A DNA stretch of 64,000 bases, taken from Pterois miles (Eukaryota; Chordata; Actinopteri; Perciformes; Scorpaenidae). Location of the stretch: positions 2,786,501 to 2,850,500 of the forward strand of contig CAMQGK010000650.1 of the NCBI GenBank assembly GCA_947000775.1, written 5' to 3'. The position numbers and the translations under genes are program-made. Below, piece after piece: positions 11,235 to 25,800 of the stretch (its first letter is position 1; the number at the start of each line of letters is the position of its first letter). The notes under the pieces are model-generated. The model did no database searches. It saw only the letters and a list, made by a program, of their open reading frames with translations, and was not told where the DNA came from.

Positions 11235-12946
11235 CTGAGGACGAAGCAGAGAGGGTTTCATTAATAACGCAGAGAGGAAAAAGAAATGCTTGATTCAACG
11301 AGCGCGTTGCAGACTTACTGTGGACGTCGAGGCGTGCAGTGCTGGATATGATGCCGGCGTCATTCTTGGCTGACACAGTGTACCAGCCGGCGTCTTCTTT
11401 CATTGCTGGCTGGATGATCATACACAGGTAGCCACAGTTGTCCTGGTGCATGCTGGGAGAGAAAATTAACACATATTTAATGGTGCAGTGTGCAGGATTT
11501 GGCAGCATCTAACAGTGACGTTGCAGATTACAACGAACTGAAGCCTCCCGTGAGTCAGGCGTGTAGGAAAACTACGGTGGCCGACACAAAAATGTGAAAG
11601 TCTCCCTCTAGAGTCAGTGTTTGGTTTGTCCGTTCTCAGTTACCATAGAAACATGGCGGCCGGCTCTGTGAAGAGGACCGGCTCCTTGTGTAGATTGGGC
11701 TGCCGCGGTCGTCGATGTTAACGGTGTTACGGTGTTCAGGCATACACTGATTACATCACTTGCCCATTTAATAGAAATAAAACCCATTTTTGCGTATCAG
11801 CACCGTCTTATCAAGAGCTAGATTGTGGGTACAAGCGGCTGACGTGGGTTTTCTCGTGAGGGTGGCTGGCGTCTCCCTTAGAGATAGGGTGAGAAGCTCA
11901 TCCATCCGTGAGGGACCCGGAGTAGAGCTGCTGCTCCTTTGCATTGAAAAGGGCCAGTTGAGGTGGTTCATCTGCGAAGGATGGACCCGCGACCCGACCC
12001 GGATAAGAGGCTGACCATGAGTGAGCGAGAGTCAGACGTAGACGGACACTGCAGTGAAAGTAAAAGTGCTTCGAACGGCAGGAGTCAGATTTCACGTACG
12101 GGATAAGAGAGTTGATGGCGGCGGATTTGGTGTCAAAGTGAGACGCAAAAATGTCTAATTGTGGGTTTTCTCCGGTTTCTCCGGCTTCCTTCCGACATGT
12201 TAACTGGTGACTCTAAATGTCCCGTAGGTGTGAATGTGAGCGTGAATGGTTGTCTGTCTCTATGTGCCCTGTGATGGACTGGCGACCTGTCCAGGGTGAA
12301 TATCAGCTGGGATCAGCTCCATCCCCCCATGACCCCTGACGGGATAAGTGGTTGCAGACTGATGGATGGATGGATTAAATAAATAGGGAATATTTGTGAT
12401 TTAAGCCCAAGGGTACGAGGCTACCATTACATCACTGAGGGAAACGCTGTGAAAAGGGCGGTGCTGTCACAGCAGGTATGTGTGGAGCTGGGTGAAAACC
12501 TGCAGCTGGACCTGGAGACCAGACACACCGCCACCCAACGTGAGAATTCAAAGTAAGCACTCTAGAGACGTTGAGTGTCTTCTTTTCTTGTAAAATGTCT
12601 GGTGTAATCGGTAACGCCACAAGTATTAACGATTGGAAAATTTCCTCATGTCACATCCCTAATGTAGATATAAACGTCTCATTCTAAGGTAACGACAGGT
12701 GATTGATTATACACTACAGAACCAATAGATTGATGGGGACTTATTCTGGTGCAAACAAACTGGATTTTATCTACCTGATTCTGTCAGTGTTGTGAGTGAA
12801 CGACTCGTTCTCCCTTTTCCAGAAGATCTGTGGGGAGGGAACTCCTGTGACGCGGCACTCCAGTCGTACAGGGTGACCCTCGGCCACGCTGGTGTTCTGC
12901 AGCTTCTCCACGAATGAGGGCGCCTTGTGCATCTCTTTGGCTGGGA

Positions 12947-12984
<38 letters not shown>

Positions 12985-15900
12985 CAGACAGACAGACAGA
13001 CAGAGTTACTGAGTCTCTTGGTCCAAATCACGCCGACATGGCCGCTGACTTATTGTGCGTTTCCGTTTACCTGCAACAATGAGCTCCAGGTTGAAGGAGT
13101 TCTGCCCAGCTCGGTTGCTGGCGATGCAGGTGTAGATGCCCGCGTCACGGCTGGTCACGGGCTCGATGACCAATGAGTGCACGCCGTTTTCCCTCACCAG
13201 CATCTTGTGGGCGGAGTCGGGGCGGATGGTCTGCCCGTTCAGCTGCCAGATGAGGTCAGGCGTGGGCAGGCCGCTCACCTGCAGGCAGCAGAGGAACAAT
13301 GCTGTGGACGCTGATGGGTAAAGCGCTCTGTGCTTGTTTTTCTTGGAGGAAATGAGGATATTAGCTGCATGTGTTCTGCAGCGTGTATGAAAACAGCGGT
13401 GTTATGTTGGTGTGGAGGAGCTTGGCACGCTTTTTTCGTGGGAATAAACTGCGCGAGAAAAGAGCTGCAGAGAAACCCAACACCCACAGGAAAATGTGCC
13501 ACTGTGGACCTGCATATGTTTGGTGTTACAACGTGGAATCCACAGATATCACAAAGGAGAGCAGACGGTGTTTGTTGGAAGCGTCCCAACACACTTTCAG
13601 TAGTTGGGACATTTTGAGCATGGAAAGTCTGGAAAGCCACAAATGATCTGGAAATAAATATTTGCTATAAATATCCGTGACATTAAGGGCTCCGTAGGAA
13701 TGGCGAGTTTATTTCTGACAACAAGCGTAAAGAGGCTGTCTTTTTATAGCAAGTTAATTGCGGGTCTGTTTTTATTTTATTACATGAACCGGCTTTCAAA
13801 GAAGTGCTGCAGGCTGGAGGTGATGACGAAGAAGATAAAGAGAGAAAATGAGCGTGAGTGGTGTGAGGGGAAATAATTGCCGAAAACCTGATCCCACTTA
13901 ATCCCTGAAAGAGGACACCGCTGGATTCTCCCTGTCTGCTTTGAGCCATTCGAGGAAGTGATGAAACATCTCGTCTCCGCTGCTGTTTTTTTATCCCCTA
14001 AAGAAACTGGAATGCACGGAAAGGGAAATGTTTCTTTGGCAGCGCCGACGTGGAGCCTCCCTGAAAGCAATTCAGACGCCGAATTAAAGGGCAGATCTGA
14101 AATGGCTTTCTCTATTACTATGATTAACGTATTCTCTTTGGTGCGGGTATTTTTCCTTTCCAGTCATGTCTCGCTTATTTTAAACCATCTCTTTTTCGTT
14201 CTTTTATCAAAGAATAGCAGCGCGGACTGCGTTCGCCTGCAGGTTAGAAGCACCGGAGGTTAAACTTGTCTGTCAGCTACTTTGATCCCATTAAATTAAT
14301 CTTTCGGTACGTAAACAGGCCGAGGGTTGAAGTGAAAATGGCAGATCCTGACATATCCTGTCCACAAGAAAGTCTTTCAAACTGCGGTCACATATAAAAA
14401 GGTCTTCTTCGCATTAAAGCTCAAAGCTTGACATGCCATCCCAGACCAAAAAAAACACAGTGTATAATTTGTCTTTTCTCCTTTTGAGTTTTGAAAATAT
14501 CCTTCAGGAAGTAGCACTGTCTCAAAGCGCTGACCGATCACTCTCCAGTCTTAGAACAGTAAAACGTTTTCATCCTGATCAATGAATTACTGTCTTACAT
14601 GGTACGTGTTCAGGTGCAGACACCACAGGTGGACCTTCCTTCCATATGAAAAGTCGACTCCATCTGCGTTCTTTCCCGTTTAGTATTTGAATTAGAAACG
14701 CCAACTCAGCCGTTAGAGGTTAACAAAGTAAGCTAATCAACAAGGTTATGAACAGTGTGAGTCAAAGTTAGCTGTGCTAGGTGTGGAAATAACTGACAGG
14801 CTTAGTTCGGATTTTTCGAAGTGGGTTGAAGTTGTATGTGTGTTCTATGTTCTACGAGGTAAAATTACTGTTTTTATGAATGGAGTCTGGTGGCTTTGGA
14901 GAGAACGATAACAGCGTCACTTCCAGGTAAAGTATCTGTGGATGTGAGCGGACACATAAAATCAAGTGTACGTAAAGGAGCAGCAGCTCTACTCCGAGTC
15001 CCTAACGGATGGCTGAACTTACGCCCTATCTCTAGATGCCAGCCACCCTCCCGAGGAAACCCATCTCAGCCGCTTGTACCCGCAATCTAGTGCTTTCGAT
15101 CAGGACATGGCTCGCTCTAAGGTAACGAAAACCCAACAGTTCTTATTGTAAGGTGATTATACACTAAAGAAAACTAACTAACTAAAAAAAACTACGCTAT
15201 ATTTAGAATATTTTCACCACGTTACCTCGTCCTCTGACAGCCCTTTCTATCGCTGTCTCCAAAGCCACCAGACTCCATTCACAAAAACAGTAATTTTACC
15301 TCACAGAACACGGGTTAGTTTGTTTGTGTTATTTGTTTGTTTGTGTTTGTGTGACTTTCTGATCTGAACTAACGTGACGTCCACAGCAGTACGTTGCTTA
15401 GCTTCCTGCCAGTTCTCCTGTCTGCCTCAAACTGGGAGCACGCCGACCGCCATCGAAGTTACTGTATGTAACGTTAATACACCGACTATAAGGATGTATA
15501 TATACTGTACATGTAGTAGCGTCGTCATGTAGAAACTGGTCACATGGGAAAAGTTTTTAGTAGGGCTTAAAGGGAAAATAGCATGTTGACACTAAAACAT
15601 ACGTACTTTGACATTGGGATTTGAATACATGAGGAACAGCTAGAATGATATAAAAACCTAAATACTGGAGCTGCCTTTGAATCCCATCGTACAGCCGGGT
15701 TGGTGCAGGTTTCCCTCTCGGGGGTGAGGGCCGGGTATTTACCTTGCAGTCCATCCGGCACAGTCGGCCCTCCTGAACGATGAGGTCGCCGGGCGCCTGC
15801 AGGAAGTGGGGGCGGAAGTGACGCTCTTGGATGTTATCGTTCTCGTCACCGCTGTCTCTAGACCTGGACCTGGGCCTGACAGAGGGAAGGAAGCGTAAAG

Positions 15901-18900
15901 GCTTTGGGATTAAAAATCATCTTTCTCATCTTTTCCAGATTTGGCTCCACTTGCTGTGTCACATGCCGGCTCATTAGAGAGCGCTACCTTGGCAACGCTG
16001 CATCGTACATCAGACCGGGACATACAGGCACTTAGCAAAAAGTCAAGGCCACACCGCCATGTGGAAGAAAGAAAACCAAAGATCCCATAAGCTTCAATTC
16101 ACCTTGAGTGTGTTTGGATTGTAATTTTGACGAGATTTTATTTATTCATCTCTTGTTAAACAAAAGTTTGTTTTATACACAAGTCTAATAGATATTTAGT
16201 GATCTCTCCTGAACCTGAGTGTTGGCGATACCTTAATAAATGAAGGTTGATCCCCGTCATGTCCCTCCAGTCTTCCTCCGTCCAACACAGTGACTGATAT
16301 CATTGATCCAGACGTCTCTACAGATCTGATTGAATCCCATTAGACTCAGTTTAGTCTGGAAATAACCAACTGTTTGATCTATAGGCTGAGATTTAGTTGG
16401 AGACGACAGTCTGATGCTGCTAGAACGTTAATATATGACTGGATTATTCAAGCTAACGTTAGCCAGCCATGCTAGTCACTGTCACCAGCATCATTTAGCT
16501 CACTGACAGCGAATATTTGAATATTCATGTATCGTATGAGCCTCAGATATCAGTGTGAAAGCCTCAGTTAACCTGCTACACAGCAGCTTTTCAGCATTTT
16601 CTCTTCTGTGATGGCGAGTTTCTTTCCCCCAGAAGGGAGCCATGCTGGTCTGGTCTATAGCCTGGAGCCATGACGCCATGCTGGTCTGGTCTATAGCCTG
16701 GAGCCATGACGCCATGCTGGTCTGGTCTATAGCCTGGAGCCATGACGCCATGCTGGTCTGGTCTATAGCCTGGAGCCATGATGCCATGCTGGTCTGGTCT
16801 ATAGCCTGGAGCCATGACGCCATGCTGGTCTGGTCTATAGCCTGGAGCCATGACACCATGCTGGTCTGGACTATAGCCTGGAGCCATGACTCCATGCTGG
16901 TCTGGTCTATAGCCTGGAGCCATGACGCCATGCTGGTCTGGACTATAGCCTGGAGCCATGACTCCATGCTGGTCTGGTCTATAGCCTGGAGCCATGACCG
17001 CATGCTGGTCTGGTCTATAGCCTGGCGCCATGACTCCATGCTGGTCTGGTCTATAGTCTGGAGCCATGAAGACCCTCTGTTTGGTCTTTTTTAGGACATG
17101 ACAGGGGAACAAATCAGACATCAGTGTTTTTGGATTTATTGTTCAACCAGCTGCACAGCAACTCTTCAGCGTAACGTTATTACTATTAGTGGTTTGTTTA
17201 AAGTAGAAGTTTGGAGACGTGTTTCAGCTGTTTCAGCTTCTTCTGTTTGCTCTGTTACTGTCTATGAGGGACACGTGTGGTCCTGAGAGCCTAGTCTGGC
17301 CGAGCCGGTCGGATGAGGCGGTCTGAATGAGACAGGCACTGAGGGTGAATACAGCGATATCCAGACAGACAGTATGAGAAAAATAATGTGTGTTTTTAAC
17401 ATTAAAGCATGGAAACATGTTCTAGTAGAAACGCAGTATGAATAGTATTGTAAGTATGAACCTGGAAACGAGCATATGTCCTCTTTAAGACATGTTTTGC
17501 AACTTTCAAATAATTTCCATTTTAAAGAATAATAATAATTTGAACGGAACTATTTAATTTTGTCAGATGTGTACAAATAGCCACTTTTAGAAGTATTCAG
17601 TTTGCTCAGAGCCTTTCAGTTGTTGATTATTAGACTCCCTTTGGAGTGTGACTCAATGCTTTTTAGGGAAGCTTGTTTGGGCAATACTCTTCCACATTCA
17701 TGCTCACTTCTATATGATATTATCCCCCCTTTCACAGACACAATGTGAACTTTAGGGGCCTTTCGTGCCCTTGTTTCCTGCTCTGGCATCCTTCCATCTA
17801 CTCGCTCTTGAGTCTCCTTCACTCCTGTACAGCAGGTCAGGACCCAAAGGTGCTCCTAACGATGACATCACCTCGCTGTCTGCACGTCAACCAGCGAGGG
17901 AAAATAAAGAGAGCGGGAGACACTGATCGTTATCTCACTCAAAACATCTCTGAGCTCAGGGAGCGTTAATCTAGATAACAGATCACAGGTGGAGGTTTTT
18001 ATGTGCGTCTGTGATCTGTGCTTTTTTTTAATATCTGGACTCGGGTGAATGCGCGCTGTAGATATAAGGTCATCAGAGCAATGAAAAACAGAGCAAACAG
18101 GTGTTCCCTCTCATTAACACTCGGCTTCGCTTCCACTTCAACAAAGGGAAAACTGTGATTCAGCTCCCAGCAAACATTTGTGTAAATAGCAGCTTCTTGG
18201 ATCTCGCTTGAATCTGCGTGAGCGAGTACAAAAGTGGTGCAGATGGTGAACAGCCTGCAGCACATGTGCCAGCCAGCAGCTGGATAAAAGGGTTTAGTCT
18301 TTGCTCCGTCTGCCGAGGCCTCACCTGCGCATGTGTCCGGGCGTGGAGCGCTGGCTTCGGCCTCGCTGGTTCACGGCCTGGACCATCATCCTGCCGGTGC
18401 AGCTCACCCGGCCCTGTGGGGGGAAGAGAGCTGATGAGGTGTTGACACCCAGACAGGGAGGAGGAAATAAAACGTGAGTGTCGGAGCTGTTAGAAAGCCT
18501 GAAGCACATGGACTTTTGACCCTGGAGTGATTTCCTGTCTCATTCAACGCCCTCTTCCTCTTCAGGCCGGAGACTTTTATCTTGATACCTATTATTCTCT
18601 CGCTAATGGGCGCTGACATCTTCTGCGAGCAGCCAAAAAGATGTGGGGACCCAGAGAACCCATTTACATTCACACATCTGGAGGTCAGAGGTCAAGGGAC
18701 CCCTTTGAAGATGGACATGACTGTTTTTCTTTGACAAAATTTAGGAGTTTGGAGCGTTATTTAACCTCCTTCATAACGAGCTAGTATGACATTCATTGTG
18801 CTTTCTAGTGTCGTATGATACCAGTATCTTCACTGGAGCTTTAAAACTGAGCTGCTACAACTTAAAAATCACAAGTTTTGTTAAAGAAATTTGTGGTGTT

Positions 18901-21900
18901 AAAACAAATTTTATTATCACACTCACTTTGACAGCACTATGCTGTGTAGTTTTTGTTTGTCTGCACCCATCTGCTCACCTCAGGGTTTCCCGCCATGATG
19001 GTGTAGTTGCCGTCGTCATCCAGTGAGGCTGCGGCGGTGTGCAGAGAGCAGGTCCCATCGGCGTCACGGCTGATCCTGTAGTGCTCGCTCCTCTTGGAGA
19101 TTTGCTTTCCATCTTTAAACCAGTAGACCTGAGACATGAAAGATGAGACGGGTTTAACAGACTGACCTTGACTTCTGGCAAAACAAGAATGTGAGTGAAC
19201 AACGTCATATCGTCAACGTCAACTAGGATCAACATCGGCCTTCGATTCAAGGAGGGACCTTTGTTTGGTTTTGGGTATCAAAATGGACCCCGAGCTTCCT
19301 GTCGGACAGGTAAGGTAATGCTGCCTTCGAATGGAACCCATTGTCATGAACACAAGTTCGATATGTGCTGCGTTCAAGTAGTTAAGTCGTGAAGAAGACT
19401 GCTAAGCAACAGCAATATTAAAGTTACTGTCTGAGTCTAGAAGCCACAGAGGCTAACAGTTTAGCAAGCTAGCTAGTGGGTAACATAACGAAGGAAATGT
19501 AAAGACATAATGACAGAGGAGAAAGTATATACATATACATATATACATACTGAACAATATTTATGCAGCGATAAATGAACTTCCATGGCCTCCACCATTT
19601 CTCACAATGGCAGCAAACACGTCACACGTCGTGAACTCTGAGCTTTCAGAAACTTTCCACTGACGAGGTCGTGAATACGACATGAGGGGGCGTTCAGGGC
19701 CCAACTAGTAAACACGGTAAACACCACCACATCTGAAGGCAACAAAACATTATGGCCAAGTATGTGAAATCTATAGTGATATTGTGGTTTTAGCTGTCAA
19801 TCGTGTTCAGTCTGTGTCGCCTCATGGTACGTGTCCCCAGCCTCCGTCCTCTCCACGCTGCCCGTTCATTGTCTACGCAAGCAGCCGTGCAATGCATTCT
19901 GGTAGTGTGGCGGCGCGACTCGAGAGACGGAGCGTCACGTTGCCTGCTCCTCATTTAGATAAAGTTGAGGTCTCGACTACTTTATTCAAATCAGGGGTTT
20001 CCAACGTGACTCCCCACCTCTGGAAACTCCAGAGAAACTTAAACCATTTGTTGCCGATCCAAAATAGACAGATTCAGCAGCTGCAAGGCTTATTTCTCAC
20101 ATTAAATGTTTTCAGAAACACATTTCGGTGAGCTATTTTTATGATATAAGGGAAGAAAGTTTCCAAAAGAGCCGCCATGTTGGTTCTGGTTTGAAAGCTG
20201 GGAGCAGCAGCCCATGAGGGAAAGCATTCGTCCAATCATGTGCTTGTGTCTAGTGCAAATTTGGAGCCACCACGGTCCCAGAATGCATTGCACCGCTGTT
20301 TACAAGGACAACGAGGGGGTACTGTTACTGTCCTTGATTCAACAGCCACAGGTTTTGTGCCATGCTCCATCCCTCTCTCACCTCTGTCTCTCTGCTTTTC
20401 TTTTATTTCACCAGTTCATTCTGACGCCTGTCATCACCACACTATTAATGTGGGCAGAGGCAGGCCGGGCCTCCCCTTATCACAACACGGAGCATGTGCA
20501 CCATATCTACACCCTCCATCATCAACATCACACATCAGCAGCTCCCAAAGTGAGGGAGCCTAATGCCTCAACATGACCAAATATTCATCTAACATTAATA
20601 ATCCTCATCACAGGCGGTGTTTAATCACTCAGGATGATGACAGTAACAAGCCTCCCACCTTTGGTTTGGGGTCTCCGTGGACCTTGCAGGAGAAGGTGAC
20701 CGGCATGCCCTCAAAGACCTTGTAGTGTTTGAGCTTCTGGTCGTATGACGGCGGCACGCCCTGCCCAGCGGAGTCCTCATCGTGCTGCACGTCGTCGTCT
20801 GATTCCTCCACCGGGGAACGCTCCAGGCGGAACTCAATCTCACTGATCAGACGCTGCTCGAAGCTCGACACTTTATACTCCTACAAGAGAAGCAAAAGAC
20901 TTAGAGACTAAAAACACAAGGGCAGGTTCGTGTGCTCACGAGGCAAAGCAAGCACACTGAAGCGTGCAGATCTGTTTGACCTATTCCACATTTCATACAC
21001 ACCCATTAACCTGTTTCCATTGTCACCCAAACTACCAACTTTCTCCCAATTTCCTAATTCTCCCTGCCCAGATGAGCCACTCCGCCTTCCCACCACCTCC
21101 ATCAATCTGTCATCGCTGCAGCTCCGCCGAGGCCGAGGGAACATCTGCAGAGCAGAGCGGCCCGATGACATATCCCACAGATAATGACAGGCCGAGGGAA
21201 CAGCTGCACACCCGGCATTTATCCTCAATCTGCCGCTCATAACGGCAGCAATCACAGTAGTGGCCCATCCCGATACGCTGAGGTATTATCCTGTAAAAGC
21301 ACCGAGGAGGCAGCTGCTGCAGCATGTTGCTTTCTACAAATTATAACAAAGTAATATTCAATTATCCTCCCTTTTCTAAAGATTCGACTTAATTGCTGCT
21401 TAAATCTCAAAACGCAGATTAACACTGCATCATGCATTGTGTGATGTAAGCAATCTGTGTAAAAGCAAACGTGCGGACAGATCCTTGTGCTGCAGTCAAG
21501 CTTGAACATGCATCAGCATCTGAATCGATTCAAACTGTGAACAACAGCCAACTGTAGACGGTGCAGACACCAAGTTTTACACTCAATCAGCTCCATTCTG
21601 TCGTATTTACAGACACACCTGCCTGTGAATGGATGACACAGTCAATATGGAGCCAAACCTGCTCCCTTATCGCCTAGTTCCCAGGCCTAAGTGAACACAT
21701 CCTGGCAGCTTTTAGCGTGACTTTGTGGGCACATTTACACTCAGTGAATGAAAAACCAACAGGAGTGTGACAGGAGGGAAACAATACAGAGGGTTCAAAA
21801 CACCTTTTGAGGGAAAGATTCTCTATTGGATGACTGGTTTTCCTGTTGAGAGAGAAGAAGGTGGTTTTGTCTGTGTTGTTGTTGTACTGTAAATGTGCAC

Positions 21901-22806
21901 ACATATCCTCAGACAACAAATCGTTTAGTATCTTATGAAAAGTTACTCCTCGTTTTTCATGTGTTTTCATATGAATGTCCAGCAACGTGTCGGGTTATAC
22001 TCCATACATGCATGCAGTCTTTTCAAAATAAACTTCTGCCTTCACATGAGACAACTTGGTTAGGTTTAGGCAACAAAACTTACTTACGGGTGGTGTCTGG
22101 AAGGGAGCCCGCAAATTGTGAAATCTGATCTGAGATCTCCAAAAAAGTGCAAATAATCTCTCGAGACCCACTGCCTGGCGACCTGTCGTAACCTTAACCA
22201 TCCGAGGTCAATGCCCAACCCCTTTCTCCAGTTTACGGGCTCCCCTCTAGCCACTACCCTGCTGCCTTTAAACACACCTATCAGTCGAACGAATCAACTA
22301 TGATCTTGTAGGTCATCTGATTAACAGATGAAAATTGTTTTATAAAAGGAGGACAGGCGGAGGCCTCTGATACTGCCTTCAGAAGCATTTCAGTGTCAGC
22401 CAGGCCAGAAGATAGCAGGGTTACCTCACATACATACCTCACGCTTGTTCAATCTTACCTGCTCTCATAAACAATAATAATTCAAATTTGCATGCTTTAC
22501 GTTCAAAATGCAACGTCTCAGGATGCATTCAGGCTTTGTGCTCATGTGCTGTAGTGCCACAACCAATCAGATCGCTCCTCATGCCAACGATCACACTGAG
22601 TGACAGCGTGTGATAGAGTTCGTTCTTCGGTACATGCTGTTGGTGGCCCAATGTGGACAGATGAGCCCTGAGAGAGGACTAAGAGGAGACGCTGCAGCAG
22701 AACTGGGTCGACGTTTTAACAGATGTCAGCGTGACACTGGCCCAGCTGATTACTGACATTAAGGCATCAAGTTGACTGAAAACGTGGGTTTAAATATGCA
22801 GTCAGG

Positions 22807-22852
<46 letters not shown>

Positions 22853-25800
22853 AAATATTTGCTCATTTTCATACATTTCCAGAACAGAAATTTGAGGTTC
22901 AGAAATTCTTGTTTCATTTTGTTGACATATTAGAGTATTTGGGGTTTTGAAAATCTCTGTTTATCGCTCCATAAGTCAGAAAATACTGTCAAAAAAGTAT
23001 TTTCTCCATGTTTTTAGGGGTAAAATGATGTATGAATTAGGCTATGAACCAACCCCTCAGTAACCCTTCAGAACATACACCCATCAGCCATAATATTAAC
23101 AACGTGACCACTGACAGCTGAAGAGTATTGATTATCTCGTTGCAGCAAGTGAACATTTATGATAGTCCCAGTTAGTCTGGATCAAGTCATAGTCAAGTCA
23201 GCACTCTGACACACTGACAGCTGTTGTTGCCTGTTGGGCTGCAGTTTGCCATGTTGAGACATGATTTTATGATAACTTTTGATGAATTTATGAGATCTTT
23301 ACAGACACAAATATACAGAGTAGTAAAATAAACACCTAAATGTGTTTTTTGCATGTTTTCTTTCCACTAGTCTGAAAGAAGACATGTTATGGAATCAAAA
23401 CAGCCCCAAACTGACCAGTGCATGAAAAAAAAAAAAACTGTTTTTGCCCGTAGTGTCTCGCCTAAATTTGAACGTCCAGTTTGTCGACGATTGGACGACC
23501 GACACTGTGCGGCTCGTAGTCGTACAACATTCAAACGGCGTTTCTCCCCAGTATGTCTGCAGCAACACTGGTCGCTCCCAGTTTGCATAAACAGAGCTTT
23601 TTATGGAGGGCTCTGGAGGATTTTACAGTGTTTATATGCTGCTTTCATAACTGTGTTTACAGTGATGGGGTGGTGGAGGTGGAGGTGGGGGGGTGGGCGG
23701 TGCGCTCTAATTCAACAGCATATGAAGGAAAGCCAGTAGTCATAAGACAGGAATGACTCCAGCGATGTACTGACAAAACATGCAACATTGTTTTTTTTAA
23801 AGTGCTGGTGTTGATGAAGCCATGCATGTATGATTTCAGGTGTGTGTGTGATTCCCCCTCCAGGTGTGTGTGCATCCTGGTGACGAGACAGCGTACCTGT
23901 GTGACTGGCTCCTCCTCTGTCTCCTGTGTGTTTAAGACTGTGGCGGCGTTGTCGGCACCCAGCAGTCGGCGAGCCATCTTCTCCTCATAGGTTAACTTCT
24001 GGAAGCAGGGATTAATGGGGTCAGCGGGGGGGGGGTTAGTGGTGAGTCGCAGAACACACACTTTAATACACACCATCAGCTGGCCGCAGTATGTTGTTAA
24101 TGTCATTATGTATGGAGAGAACACATTATTGAGGGTGCACGGCACAAAAGCTTAAATGATGATTAAATGGTAGTTTTTAGGGCTGTCAACGTTGTTAACG
24201 CATTAACGCGATCCTCCAGCGATTTTTAGCTTGTAGCTCATTTTTAAAGCTGAGTGATGATGGCATCATATGAAACTAGAAAACATGATGCCCATCGGCC
24301 CAGCGGTACCAACCAGGTCAGACTAGCTTGTCACTAAGGAGGCTAAATAATGCTCCTGACTTCTGCTAAATTTTGTTGAGGAAAAACTGTCCTGTCCATC
24401 TTCTAAGGGGTCCCTTGACCTCTGACCTCCAGATGTGTGAATGTAAATGGGTTCTCTGGGTCCCCACCAGTCTCCTCTTTACAGACATGCCCACTTTATG
24501 ATAGTCCCAGTCAGTCTGGATCAAGTCATAGTCAAGAGTATAGAAGCAGACGAAACTCTGGTGGATTTTCTCTGTTTCTGCCTCTTATTAAATCAATCAT
24601 ATTTTATAGTTCAACACAGGCCGTTTCGGTAGAATTTGACAATAGATTAGAAATAATTCTGTTTTACTTTTCTACGGCACTTTTTAGGCAGACGTTTTAC
24701 TGACGCCTGGTAGTCGCTTTCAGTCCAAAATGGCGGATGCATAGCTCTGTTGGGCTGCAGTTTGCCAAGTTATGATTTGAGCATATTTTTTTATGCTATA
24801 TGCAGAACCTGGGAGGGTTTCTGGACAATATCTGTCATTGTGTTGTTAATTGATTTATAATAATAAATGTATACATACATTTACCTAAAGCAGCATATTT
24901 GTCCACTCCCATGTTGATGAGAGGATTAAATACTTGACAAATCTTCCTTTAAGGTTGGTTGTGAACAGAGAAAAATATGTGGTTATAACTGTTTTAATCG
25001 ATTGACAGCCCTAATGGTTTTCCTTCATGAACAGTCGTGTGACTTGTTAATGTGTGTTAAAACGTGTTACTGAACACGCTCATTCTTCTGACTGCCTGCG
25101 AACACACAGTTGTACCAGCAGTGGAATAAAGCTGGAACATTAACACACCTGTTGTCCGTTGCTTATGCGTTCCTCTTTAAAGCGCAGTTTTCTCTCCAGG
25201 TCCTGGATAACGGCGTCCTTGGACCCCTGGATGTCAGAGTCAGAGGCCATGCGTGGCGTCCTGGTGACCGAGGACTTCCTGGGGAACGCTTTGCTGAAAG
25301 AGGAAGGGACAAAACAGAAGCATTTGTCAGCATTAACGTCGTGGCTCTGTGACGTACGTACGTTATCTCAACACTCCTCTTTCCTCTATCGCTCCCCCCC
25401 GGCTCCCTCATATCCAGCCCTTATCTGGACTTGTGTCCAGCTATGGACATTCCTCGGTGTGTCGTCTTATCGCTCACAACTGCAGCAGGAATGCCAGGGT
25501 GAGAGGGGGAGTGCAGGAGTGAGTGAGGGGTTGATGAAAAACTACTGGCAAAGAGATTAAGGTGGAATGTCCTTGATGGAGGTGGAAAAAAATCAAATTT
25601 CTCCCTTCAGGAGAGCCATCAGAGGAGGATGATCTACACAATAGATTTCTATCAGCAGTGTGTAAGTTACAATATTTTGTTCTTTAATAAAAAATGACTG
25701 AGGTTACAGCCTTGTTGTATGCTGCCGTTTGTGTGACGGTGGTGTAGTTTATAGACTAACGTTAGCTCTTTACTCCTGGTGACTCCTGGCGTTCATTTAT

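Larger units (their letters stand above)
11453..12774. other. palld intron holding LINE and SINE-like tails
   Basis: The intron between the two Ig5 exons holds a worn repeat at about 11475-11780 (related to the TIR element at 27401), an RTE/Rex3-like LINE piece at 11790-12040, and a SINE/L2 tail at 12148-12376. No further exon was seen. Confidence 0.5.

Noticed and set aside
16642..17073. CRISPR-like array (regular 36-base repeats)
   Set aside because: Repeats are directly adjacent with no unique spacers, and the surroundings are a vertebrate intron. It is a minisatellite.
16500..17121. Long open frames of 150-179 codons on both strands
   Set aside because: They are produced by a 36-base tandem repeat whose period is a multiple of three. 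No splice sites, homology or non-repeat coding sequence.
23665..23698. G-quadruplex motif
   Set aside because: The run is G-rich, but the spacing of G3 tracts does not give a clear four-tract motif with short loops, so it was not listed as a feature of its own.
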